Shown one piece after another: positions 43,033-50,778 of a stretch of 64,000 bases of DNA. This DNA comes from an uncultured Ruminococcus sp. (GTDB lineage: Bacteria; Bacillota; Clostridia; Oscillospirales; Acutalibacteraceae). The notes under the pieces were generated by a model. It made no database searches. It was not told where the DNA came from and worked only from the letters and a program-made list of their open reading frames with translations. The stretch is from the NCBI GenBank assembly GCA_902776975.1, contig CACYSI010000003.1, forward strand, positions 28,915-92,914. Direction: 5' to 3'. The stretch's first letter is position 1. Every line of letters starts with the position of its first letter. The position numbers and the translations under genes were made by a program.

Positions 43033-43750
43033 ATATCTCGGTGTCTAAATATTCTATTACTGCCTCTCTTGTCAGCTCGGGCAGGGGCAGGGTATTTGCC
43101 GCGTCGCGCATATTCTCGAGATAATGCGCGTCGGAGCAGGTGATGATGTTCATGCAGTCGAGGATGGGGTGCTGCTTGCGCAGCTCGGGCAGCTTAGTGA
43201 TATCCGCGAGCTCCGCTGTGCGAAAGCCGCAGTACGGGTCTATCTCGCCGAGCACAGAGAGTATCGAGAGCGAGTCGCGGTCGATGTGCGCGGGGTAGCA
43301 GATACCGCCGAACTCCCTCGCCTTACGGTACGCCTCGCTTATTCCGATGAAGCTCGCGGGCAGCAGCAGATGTTCGATCTCTCCGATCTCTTCGTCGTTC
43401 TCGTTCATTATCACCTGTCTGCCGTATATCTCAGCCTTGTTGCGCACCTTTATGCGGTGCTCGTCAACATAGCTCGAAAAAGCAAGCGCCTTATCGAGAT
43501 CGGGGAAGAGGCAGACCGCGTGGATATCCTCTGCTGTGGTCAGCTCCATGCCCGGTATCACGAGCAGACCGACCTGCTCGCCGACCTTGATCGCCGCCTC
43601 ACAGTTGAGCGAGGTGTTGTGGTCGGTGAGGGCTATCACGTCAAGTCCGAGCAGCTTAGCCATATTGACGAGGTTATTAGGCGTCATGTCCATATCGCCG
43701 CAGGGCGAGAGGCATGAGTGCATATGCAGATCGTAGTAGAATTCAGGCAT
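43031..43750 (-). CDS. PHP-domain putative phosphoesterase
   Basis: Protein of 239 aa with PHP metal-binding motifs: DLHMHSCLSPCGDMD (residues 7-21), ALTDHNTS, IPGMELTTAEDIHAVCLF, YPAHIDRDS and TCSDAHYLENM. PHP domains hydrolyse phosphoesters such as nucleotides or histidinol phosphate; the substrate here is unknown. It starts 1 nt after the DRTGG gene stop, so the two are coupled. It is last in the leftward cluster with the H-cluster-type protein. Confidence 0.85.
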   Translation of the reverse strand: MPEFYYDLHMHSCLSPCGDMDMTPNNLVNMAKLLGLDVIALTDHNTSLNCEAAIKVGEQVGLLVIPGMELTTAEDIHAVCLFPDLDKALAFSSYVDEHRIKVRNKAEIYGRQVIMNENDEEIGEIEHLLLPASFIGISEAYRKAREFGGICYPAHIDRDSLSILSVLGEIDPYCGFRTAELADITKLPELRKQHPILDCMNIITCSDAHYLENMRDAANTLPLPELTREAVIEYLDTEI

Positions 43751-43751
43751 A

Positions 43752-44078
43752 TCAGATCAGTTCGCTGATACCTACGGCGAGCTTGTAGCTGTTGTCTTCG
43801 GTGGTCAGGATGTTCACGCCGTGCATCTCGGCTTTCTGACGCGCGTTGTCATCCAGAGCGGCGTTCTCTACCAGGATGATGCAGCTTACGTCGGCTAATG
43901 TCGCCACGGCTATGCTGTTGATGTTGCCCATGACTGTCAGCCACGCGCTGTCGGCGGGCGCTCTGCCCATGACCCAGCTCAGCAGATCGCCGATATAGCA
44001 GTCCTTCACCTCTCTGTCGAGATCGTCCTCAACAAGAATTTTAAGATCCAGTTTTTCGATAAGTTCTTTTACGGTCAT
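43752..44078 (-). CDS. DRTGG-domain protein
   Basis: Protein of 108 aa resembling the DRTGG domain found with CBS or phosphotransacetylase domains: LIEKLDLKILVEDDLDREV, then CYIGDLLSWVMGRA and a beta-alpha repeat with CIILVENAALDDNAR. The protein at 46525-46872 has the same plan. It is free-standing and coupled to the PHP gene. A ligand-binding regulatory role is inferred. Confidence 0.75.
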   Translation of the reverse strand: MTVKELIEKLDLKILVEDDLDREVKDCYIGDLLSWVMGRAPADSAWLTVMGNINSIAVATLADVSCIILVENAALDDNARQKAEMHGVNILTTEDNSYKLAVGISELI

Positions 44079-44093
44079 TTTGTCCTCCGAAGT

Positions 44094-44233
<140 letters not shown>

Positions 44234-44236
44234 TCC

Positions 44237-44608
44237 TCACTTATTGCCGTGCTTCTTCATGTATTCCTCATACAGCTTCTTGGTATACTCGTCGGCATCG
44301 TAGGTGTCCTCGGCGAGGATGAAGTCGTTTTTGTTCAGCTTAGCTAAGATATTGGCGTCATTTTTGGCAGGATTGCCGTCGCGCTTGCGCAATACCGCTT
44401 TTTTGTATTTGGTATACCTTATCTCGCGAACGGTGCGCATCAGTCCGCGGTCGGCTTTTCCGTAAGAGTTGCCCGGCATGAAAGCCGACTGCAGTATCGA
44501 GGCAAAAACGCCCATTCCGACTCTTGCCGCTGCCTTGCCTGTGCTGAGCATAGGCGTCTCGCAGTCGAGATACTCCTGCTCGCGGTCAGTCAGTTTTACA
44601 TCGCTCAT
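44237..44608 (-). CDS. Hypothetical protein, 123 aa, in the hydrogenase-associated cluster
   Basis: I do not recognise this protein. It is hydrophilic and basic, with one moderately hydrophobic stretch (RVGMGVFASILQSAF) and a Lys-rich C-terminus (KKLYEEYMKKHGNK). Its ATG overlaps the stop of the upstream H-cluster-type gene (ATGA), so translation is coupled and the gene is probably real and related in function. Confidence 0.65.
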   Translation of the reverse strand: MSDVKLTDREQEYLDCETPMLSTGKAAARVGMGVFASILQSAFMPGNSYGKADRGLMRTVREIRYTKYKKAVLRKRDGNPAKNDANILAKLNKNDFILAEDTYDADEYTKKLYEEYMKKHGNK

Positions 44609-45876
44609 AGTGTGCCTAACTGGTCATAGACCGATTGTATCTTAGCCTTCAGCTTATGGATGCAGTCCGTCTCCTTGGCGTTGCCCTTGACGATATCCTC
44701 GGCGAGGGCGCGGCAGGTGGGAGCGCCGCAGGAGCCGCAGTCCAGCCCCGGCAGTGTCTTGCAGATCTCTTCCATCTTCTCCATCATATCCATCGCCTCG
44801 ATGATGTCCTCAGACAGTCTGAAGCTCTCGGCGTTGAACTCAAGCTCGTTCTCCCACATCATCCGCTCGACGTCGCCGTCCTTGAGATGATTGAGCGATA
44901 CGGGCATATATTTACGCAGATTCTGTATGCGCGCCTGAGCCACATAGGGGTTCTCGATAGCCAGCACGCCGCCTACACAGCCGCCCGAGCAGGCGTTCAG
45001 CTCGATGAAGTCCACGTCGCGGATATGGTCGTCCTCAAGCTCCTCAAGCACGCGGATCACGTTCTCTATGCCGTCGGCTGCGAGATATTTTTCGCCAAGC
45101 ATCGCGGCGGACTCGCCGCCCGATGTCGCCCAGCCAACGCCTAAAAGACCCGACTTAGCTATAGGCTCGATGACCTTGAGCTTATCCATCTTGGAGGTGA
45201 GAGCGGGGTAGATCTGCGATATCGCGATCGCGCCCGATACGGCGCTCTTTTCGGTAGAGTTGGGAGCGTTGATCTCGGTCACCTTGGCGGGACACGGGGT
45301 GATGAAGAACACACCTATCTCGCTGTCGTCTACGCCGGTCATGTCTATGACCTCCCTGCGAGCCATACGCGCCGCTACCTCCATGGGAGCGAGCAGAGGC
45401 ATGACGTTGCCGCAAAGCTCCGGAAAGCGTATCTTTATCAGCCTTACCACGGCGGGACACGCCGAGCTGATTATCGGCTTGTTCAGCTTGCCCTCGGCTA
45501 TCATCCTGCGGGTAGCCTCGCTCACCAGCTCGGCGCCGCGGCTGACCTCGTATACTACGTCAAAGCCCAGGGCTCTCAGCCCCGTCAGGACTATGTCGAT
45601 GTCGTTGAGGTTGTTGAACTGACCGAACAGAGCCGGGGCGGGGATAGCTATTTTTATTTTGTAATTGTTTATCTCTTCGAGCTGATTTGATCGGGCGTGC
45701 TTAGCGTGATGAGGGCAGATGCGTATGCACTCGCCGCAGTCTATGCACCTCTCCGAGAGGATGTGCGCCTTGCCGCCTCGTATGCGGATCGCCTCTGTAG
45801 GGCATCGCTTGAGGCAGTTGGTACAGCCGCAGCACAGATCGGCATTCAGCTCAACTGAGTGGAAGTATTTGTTCAT
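44605..45876 (-). CDS. Putative sensory-type [FeFe]-hydrogenase-like iron-sulfur protein (HsfB-like)
   Basis: Protein of 423 aa. Two N-terminal [4Fe-4S] motifs (CCGCTNCLKRCP, CIDCGECIRICP) precede a hydrogenase large-subunit-like domain in which the H-cluster motifs are changed but keep cysteines: SSACPAVV (for TSCSPGW), FITPCPAKVTEI (for MPCxxKK) and LNACSGGCVGGVLA (for MxCPGGCxxGGG). A C-terminal domain has LDCGSCGAPTCRALAEDIV, a four-cysteine cluster site. This architecture matches group C/HsfB-type proteins regarded as redox or H2 sensors. Catalysis is uncertain. It is coupled to the 123-aa gene. Confidence 0.8.
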   Translation of the reverse strand: MNKYFHSVELNADLCCGCTNCLKRCPTEAIRIRGGKAHILSERCIDCGECIRICPHHAKHARSNQLEEINNYKIKIAIPAPALFGQFNNLNDIDIVLTGLRALGFDVVYEVSRGAELVSEATRRMIAEGKLNKPIISSACPAVVRLIKIRFPELCGNVMPLLAPMEVAARMARREVIDMTGVDDSEIGVFFITPCPAKVTEINAPNSTEKSAVSGAIAISQIYPALTSKMDKLKVIEPIAKSGLLGVGWATSGGESAAMLGEKYLAADGIENVIRVLEELEDDHIRDVDFIELNACSGGCVGGVLAIENPYVAQARIQNLRKYMPVSLNHLKDGDVERMMWENELEFNAESFRLSEDIIEAMDMMEKMEEICKTLPGLDCGSCGAPTCRALAEDIVKGNAKETDCIHKLKAKIQSVYDQLGTL

Positions 45877-45913
45877 AAGTATTACCTTTTGGTGTAAAGC
45901 AAATGTAGTTGTT

Positions 45914-46092
45914 GTAATTAGGAATTAGGAGTTAGGAATTAGTAATTAATGGAACGCTGCGCGTTTTTGATTTATAAATGAAATAATTGAAATGAAAGCG
46001 GCTTACCCGGAATATTTTACTCTTAATCAATGACATATAATTCGGGTGCGGGTGTCCCGCCGTCAATTCCTCATTCCAAATTCCTAATTCAA
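45914..46092 (+). repeat. Hairpin repeat family A, complete copy
   Basis: Left array GGAATTA/GGAGTTA, GGAACGCTGCGCGTTT, an AT-rich core, GTGCGGGTGTCCCGCC, and the inverse array (ATTCCTC, ATTCCAA, ATTCCTA). It splits the leftward cluster between the HATPase and the H-cluster-type gene. Confidence 0.8.
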
Positions 46093-46099
46093 AAAGCGT

Positions 46100-46528
46100 T
46101 TACGCTTCGTTTACCTTTACCGTCAGATACAGGTCTGTGCCCTTGCCGATGACTGTCTCGATGCGCATATCGTCGGTGTACTTTTTGATGTTGGGCAGAC
46201 CCATGCCCGCGCCGAAGCCGAGATTGCGCACGTTGTCGGGAGCGGTAGAAAAGCCCGCCTGCATAGCCTTTTCGACATCGGGGATGCCGGGGCCGTGGTC
46301 CGAGAGCAGTACGTCCACATGGTCGGGGTAGATGTTTACGTCTACAAAGCCGCCGTCGGCGTGGATGACCATGTTTATCTCAGCCTCGTACATAGCTATG
46401 GCTACGCGCCTAATGGCGTCGGAGTTGTAGCCCAGCGCCTTGAGACGCTTTTTGACCGAGCCCGAAGCCTCGCCCGCGCGGGTGAAGTCCTCGCCCGATA
46501 CGTCGTAGTGAAGATGTATATTGCTCAT
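46100..46528 (-). CDS. Stand-alone anti-sigma/RsbW-like ATPase
   Basis: GHKL ATPase domain protein of 142 aa. N box: AIAMYEAEINMVIHADGG (residues about 43-60); G1: LSDHGPGIPD; G2: GFGAGMGLPNIKKYTD. There is no sensor or phosphotransfer domain. Its form recalls RsbW/SpoIIAB-type Ser/Thr kinases, but no anti-anti-sigma partner is nearby. It overlaps the preceding DRTGG gene by 4 nt. Confidence 0.85.
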   Translation of the reverse strand: MSNIHLHYDVSGEDFTRAGEASGSVKKRLKALGYNSDAIRRVAIAMYEAEINMVIHADGGFVDVNIYPDHVDVLLSDHGPGIPDVEKAMQAGFSTAPDNVRNLGFGAGMGLPNIKKYTDDMRIETVIGKGTDLYLTVKVNEA

Positions 46529-46872
46529 ACGGCGGTACCTCCCGACAGACCGTTAGAGTACAGCTTGCCGCAGGCGGTGAACATCCTGTAGCGTGTCTTG
46601 ATGAGGGTTATATCACGGCTCTCGGCGAGGTCGATGATACCCTGATCGGGCATTTTGCCGCGCACGAATACTATGCACGCCATGTCCATCATCTCGGCTG
46701 TACGAACCACCTGAGGATTGACGAGACCTGTCAGCAGAACGCTCTGATCCTTTACAAAGGCAAGTACATCGCTCATCATATCCGAGCCGCAGGCTGTCTT
46801 GATCTCGGTGTTGAGGTCGCCCTCACAGATTATCTCACCGTCTAAAATGTCTATAATGTCTTTTACTATCAT
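46525..46872 (-). CDS. DRTGG-domain protein
   Basis: Protein of 115 aa, paralogous in layout to the one at 43752-44078 (DIIDILDGEIICEGDLNTEI, then SDMMSDVLAFVKDQSVLLTG, CIVFVRGKMPDQGIIDLAES). First gene of the leftward cluster, with AAAGGATG before the ATG and a sigma-A promoter upstream. Coupled to the RsbW-like ATPase gene. Confidence 0.75.
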   Translation of the reverse strand: MIVKDIIDILDGEIICEGDLNTEIKTACGSDMMSDVLAFVKDQSVLLTGLVNPQVVRTAEMMDMACIVFVRGKMPDQGIIDLAESRDITLIKTRYRMFTACGKLYSNGLSGGTAV

Positions 46873-46918
46873 GCTGATACATCCTTTCGCGTATCTTCTG
46901 TATTATACAGTTATAATC

Positions 46919-46947
46919 ATAATACCACAAACCGCGCCTTTTTACAA
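46919..46947 (-). promoter_or_regulatory. Sigma-A promoter of the DRTGG/HATPase/HsfB-like cluster
   Basis: On the minus strand TTGTAA (46947-46942) and TATTAT (46924-46919) with a 17-bp spacer. Confidence 0.7.
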
Positions 46948-47016
46948 CATGACAAATATGGCAAAAGTTAGCCTCGTTTGTTGTATAAAACGCTGAAAGA
47001 AGTTGGCTTAAGTGAA

Positions 47017-47252
47017 TCAGGAATGAGAAATTAGGAATTAGGAATTGTGGGAAACGCGTGTTCGCGTTTTGATTTATAGAAGTGACAACTAACGATAATG
47101 CTGCATACTCTGAAAATGCACAGATTTTGTATTTATTAATTAATCACCTGTTATTTAGAGTATATAGCGTTACGTTAATCTGTAGTTAATAAAAATCAAA
47201 AATGCGGAGCATTTACCATATTTCCTAATTCCTATTTCCTAATTCCTAATTA
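47017..47252 (+). repeat. Hairpin repeat family A with a long AT-rich core
   Basis: Left array (GGAATGA, GAAATTA, GGAATTA), AAACGCGTGTTCGCGTTT, about 140 bp of AT-rich sequence, then AAATGCGGAGCATTT and the inverse array (TTTCCTA, ATTCCTA). With the promoter at 46919 it accounts for the 400-bp gap between the DRTGG gene and nrdG. Confidence 0.75.
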
Positions 47253-47276
47253 AAAAGCGCCCTTTACAGGCGCTTT
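47252..47276 (-). terminator. Terminator of nrdDG
   Basis: On the minus strand AAAGCGCC and GGCGCTTT flank TGTAAAG, followed by a T run. Confidence 0.78.
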
Positions 47277-47279
47277 CAC

Positions 47280-47801
47280 TCAGTTTATATCCGACAGTAC
47301 CGCCTTGCCCTGCTTAAGGGACTCGGGTACGTCCAGTATCCTTTGGTTTCGGCTGCCTCGAAAGTGCAGCATCAGGCTCATCTCTTCTTCGACGAATCTG
47401 CCGTCTACCAGCCAGTCGCATTGTTCGAGCAGCTCTTTGTACTCGGGATGCTCAGGGAACTGCTCATACAGCTGCTCAAAGGTGTAGCCTGTGTAGCAAA
47501 AGATGTTCAGTCCCATGGCTCTCGCTCTTTTCGAGAGCACGGTCAAAGCCTCAGCCTGGGTGAACGGCTCGCCGCCCGAGATGGTTATGCCCATCAGCAG
47601 CTTATCCTTAGCCGCCTCCTCAAGCACGCGCTCCACAGAGCTCTCGTAGCCGCCCTCAAAGCTCCATGTGTGCTGATTGTGACAGCCCTTGCAGTGATGC
47701 GGACATCCCTGCACGAACACCGCCATGCGTATGCCCGGACCGTCTACTATGCTCTCGCGTACGACTCCCGCGAGACGAAGCGGGGTTTTGTTTTCAGACA
47801 T
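47280..47801 (-). CDS. nrdG: Anaerobic ribonucleotide reductase activating protein
   Basis: Radical-SAM enzyme (173 aa) that generates the glycyl radical on NrdD. The cluster motif CPHHCKGCHNQHTW lies near residues 33-46, after VDGPGIRMAVFVQG, and TISGGEPFTQAEAL follows. Length is normal. It is encoded 66 bp after nrdD and ends at a terminator. Confidence 0.96.
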   Translation of the reverse strand: MSENKTPLRLAGVVRESIVDGPGIRMAVFVQGCPHHCKGCHNQHTWSFEGGYESSVERVLEEAAKDKLLMGITISGGEPFTQAEALTVLSKRARAMGLNIFCYTGYTFEQLYEQFPEHPEYKELLEQCDWLVDGRFVEEEMSLMLHFRGSRNQRILDVPESLKQGKAVLSDIN

Positions 47802-47867
47802 GATCTATTCTCCTTGGGTGAAACATAGGGGCGGTCATCAGCCGCCCCTTATGTATATGATTCAGTA

Positions 47868-50222
47868 TCAGATAGCTTCCAGCTCACAGCCGCAGTCGTC
47901 GGCGTTGCCGAGGCTGTGCTTGACTCTGTCCTTGACCTCAGCCTTCTTGGCGTTGTTGAAGCGGTCGAGAGTGCCTACCAGATAGCCGGTAATGCGGCGG
48001 ATGCGCTCTACCTGCATACCGTTCTTGACTATCTTGCGTCCGCACTTGGGGCAGTAGTCGCCGATGATGCCTGTGTAGCCGCATACGGGGTCGCGGTCTA
48101 CGGGATGGTTGATAGAGCCGTAGCCGATGCCCTCTTCCTTCATGCAGCGTACTACCTGCTCAAAAGCCTCGAGGTTCTCGGTGGGATCGCCGTCGAGCTC
48201 GATGTACGAGATGTGACCCGCGTTAGTCAGAGCGTGGTAGGGAGCCTCTAAGTGTATCTTGTCAAAGGCGTTGATCGGATAGTATACCGGCACATGGAAG
48301 GAGTTTGTATAGTATTCGCGGTCGGTAACACCCTTGATGATACCGAAGCGCTCTTTGTCGATGCGTACGAAGCGTCCCGACAGACCCTCCGCGGGGGTAG
48401 CGAGACAGGTGAAGTTGAGATTGGTCTCTTCGCTCTTCTTATCGAGCTTCTTGCGCATGAAGGATACTATCTCGAGACCCAGTCTCTGAGCCTCTTCGCT
48501 CTCGCCGTGATGCTTGCCGATGAGGGCTACAAGAGCCTCGGCAAGACCGATGAAGCCGATAGAGAGCGTACCGTGCTTGAGCACCTCTCTGACCTCGTCG
48601 TCGATAGAGAGCTTATCGGAGTCGATCCATACGCCCTGACCCATGAGGAAGGGATAGTTGCGGACGTGCTTCTGGCACTGTATCTCAAAGCGCTCGAGTA
48701 TCTGGTCAATACACAGATCAAGCATACGGTCGAGCTGCTCAAAGAAGAAGTCGATGTTTTTGTTGGCGAGTATAGCCAGACGGGGGAGGTTGATGGATGT
48801 AAAGCTCAGGTTGCCTCTGCCGAAGGTGATCTCGCGGCTCGGATCGTGTCTGTTGCCGATGACGCGGGTACGGCAGCCCATGTAGGCTATCTCTGTCTCG
48901 GGACGACCCTCTTTATAGTAAGAGAGGTTGAAGGGAGCGTCGATGAACGCGTAGTTGGGGAAGAGGCGCTTAGCCGATACGCGGAAGCTGAGCTTGAACA
49001 GGTCGTAGTTGGGATCCTCGGGGTTGTAGTTGATGCCCTCCTTGACCTTGAAGATGTGTACGGGGAAGATAGGAGTCTCGCCGTTGCCGAGGCCCCTTTC
49101 GGTAGCGAGCAGGATATTCTTGATGACCATTCTGCCCTCGGGCGTGGTGTCTGTACCGTAGTTGATGGATGAGAAGGGTACCTGCGCGCCTGCTCTGCTG
49201 TGCATGGTGTTGAGGTTATGTACCACAGCCTCCATAGCCTGGAAGGTGGCTCTGTCTGTCTCTGTCAGAGCGTGCTTCTTAGAGAAGCGCTGTATCTTAG
49301 AGGCGATCTTCTCGCCGTATTTCTCTGTCAGCAGCTCCAGCTCTTTAGCGTCGTACTCGGCGGTAGACTCGAGCTTGGCGATCTCGCCCGTAGCTGCTTC
49401 CGCCGCGGCGACGATGGCTTCGATATTCTCCTTGGCGTTCTCGTCGTCCGCGAGCAGCTCGGCGCCGCGCTCAAGATTGGCGCGATAGCGCTTGTTGTAT
49501 GTCTTTGCTACGCCGGGAGCCATGCTGTAGTCGAAGTTGGGCACCGACTGACCGCCGTGCTGGTCGTTCTGGTTAGACTGGATTGCTATGCAAGCCAGAG
49601 CACCGTAGGTAGAGATGTCGTTAGGCTCACGGATGAAGCCGTGACCTGTCGAAAAGCCGTCCTTGAAGAGCTTTAAGAGGTCTATCTGACAGCAGGTTGT
49701 GGTAAGCGTGAGAAAGTCGAGGTCGTGGATGTGGATGTCGCCTTCGCGGTGAGCCTTGGCGAATTTGGGGTTGAGGACATACATCTGATAAAATTCCTTA
49801 GCGCCCTCCGAGCCGTACTTGAGCATGGTGCCCATGGCTGTATCGCCGTCGATGTTGGCGTTCTCGCGCTTGACGTCGTTATCCTTAGCGGATTTGAAGG
49901 TCAGATCCTCATATACCTTCATCAGCTTGGTATTCATCTCGCGGACTCTGGTGCGCTCCGCGCGGTAGAGGATGAACTCCTTGGCTGTTCTCGCGTGGCC
50001 GTTCTCTATCAGGATCTTCTCGACGGTATCCTGTACATGCTCTACGGTGGGGCTTGAGTTGTCCTCTGCCTCGAGGTACTCGAGTACCTTAGCCGCCAGC
50101 TTCTCGGCGCTCTCATAGTCGTTGCCGCCTATGGCGTGAGCCGCCTTGTAGATAGCCTGTGTTATTTTTTCGATGTCAAATTCAACAGCGCGTCCGTCGC
50201 GCTTTACGATCTTATTGATCAT
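47868..50222 (-). CDS. nrdD: Anaerobic ribonucleoside-triphosphate reductase
   Basis: Oxygen-sensitive class III enzyme (784 aa) converting NTPs to dNTPs. The N-terminal ATP-cone reads INKIVKRDGRAVEFDIEKIT (residues 2-21). The barrel core contains DLDFLTLTTTCCQIDL and HGGQSVPNFDYSMAPGV. Near the C-terminus are zinc-site cysteines (DPVCGYTGIIGDYCPKCGRK) and the glycyl-radical motif RRITGYLVGTLDRF. Tandem NrdR boxes lie about 220-280 bp upstream. Confidence 0.97.
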   Translation of the reverse strand: MINKIVKRDGRAVEFDIEKITQAIYKAAHAIGGNDYESAEKLAAKVLEYLEAEDNSSPTVEHVQDTVEKILIENGHARTAKEFILYRAERTRVREMNTKLMKVYEDLTFKSAKDNDVKRENANIDGDTAMGTMLKYGSEGAKEFYQMYVLNPKFAKAHREGDIHIHDLDFLTLTTTCCQIDLLKLFKDGFSTGHGFIREPNDISTYGALACIAIQSNQNDQHGGQSVPNFDYSMAPGVAKTYNKRYRANLERGAELLADDENAKENIEAIVAAAEAATGEIAKLESTAEYDAKELELLTEKYGEKIASKIQRFSKKHALTETDRATFQAMEAVVHNLNTMHSRAGAQVPFSSINYGTDTTPEGRMVIKNILLATERGLGNGETPIFPVHIFKVKEGINYNPEDPNYDLFKLSFRVSAKRLFPNYAFIDAPFNLSYYKEGRPETEIAYMGCRTRVIGNRHDPSREITFGRGNLSFTSINLPRLAILANKNIDFFFEQLDRMLDLCIDQILERFEIQCQKHVRNYPFLMGQGVWIDSDKLSIDDEVREVLKHGTLSIGFIGLAEALVALIGKHHGESEEAQRLGLEIVSFMRKKLDKKSEETNLNFTCLATPAEGLSGRFVRIDKERFGIIKGVTDREYYTNSFHVPVYYPINAFDKIHLEAPYHALTNAGHISYIELDGDPTENLEAFEQVVRCMKEEGIGYGSINHPVDRDPVCGYTGIIGDYCPKCGRKIVKNGMQVERIRRITGYLVGTLDRFNNAKKAEVKDRVKHSLGNADDCGCELEAI

Positions 50223-50443
50223 GTTAATCCTCCCGTGTAGTTGTTCGATTTTGATTTTGGTTCTGCTGTAACTCTTTTGTTACCGTAAAGCCGCCTGACC
50301 CTATATCTTGTGTCGGGGGCGAAATCCTGTCCTAATATAACAGATTGTCGCCGCAAAATCAATCGTTAAAATATACGAGAAAAATATAATTCTTTGTCTA
50401 TTTTGATTAGAAATTGTAAAATGATATCATTAAAAGAATTATA

Positions 50444-50488
50444 ACAATTTATTGTGAGGCTACATACCCTTACCACAATATATTGTGG
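50444..50488 (-). promoter_or_regulatory. Tandem NrdR boxes upstream of nrdD
   Basis: CCACAATATATTGTGG (50473-50488) is a perfect 16-bp palindrome matching the NrdR consensus. ACAATTTATTGT (50444-50455) is a weaker second copy. Their centres are 31 bp apart, the spacing typical of NrdR sites. A minus-strand TATAAT (50443-50438) touches the weaker box, so repressor binding would block this promoter. NrdR senses ATP/dATP. Confidence 0.85.
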
Positions 50489-50565
50489 TTTGTTTCAAAG
50501 CTGTAACAATTGGTTAAACTTGTGTAAAGGTTAATTTTTTATTAGAAATTAGTTGGCTTAACAAA

Positions 50566-50632
50566 TCAGGAATGAGGAATGAGGAATTAGGAATTAAGGA
50601 AAACGCTGACACGCGTGTCCGCGTTTTGGATT
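50566..50632 (+). repeat. Family A, left half only
   Basis: Heptad array (GGAATGA, GGAATGA, GGAATTA) and the hairpin region AAAACGCTGACACGCGTGTCCG; no right arm follows. Together with the NrdR site and the putP terminator it accounts for the 556-bp gap between nrdD and putP. Confidence 0.7.
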
Positions 50633-50686
50633 TGATACCGGATAGTTAGCGTGGTTATTGTGGGGTAGGCGCGCGGCATACAAATA

Positions 50687-50712
50687 ATCCGCCCCCGATG
50701 TCGGGAGCGGAT
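50687..50712 (-). terminator. Terminator downstream of putP
   Basis: ATCCGCCCCCGA and TCGGGAGCGGAT form a 12-bp stem with one wobble; on the minus strand ATTATTTG follows. A second stem (CCTCCCTT/AAGGGAGG, 50749-50776) lies between it and the putP stop codon. Confidence 0.65.
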
Positions 50713-50778
50713 GTAGTTTGTAAGGATTATTAAGAATCCTCCGGCGCTTTGCGCCACCTCCCTTAGAAAAGGGAGGCT

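Noticed and set aside
48252-49172. A 306-codon frame opposite nrdD
   Set aside because: Shadow frame; nrdD motifs on the other strand account for the constraint.
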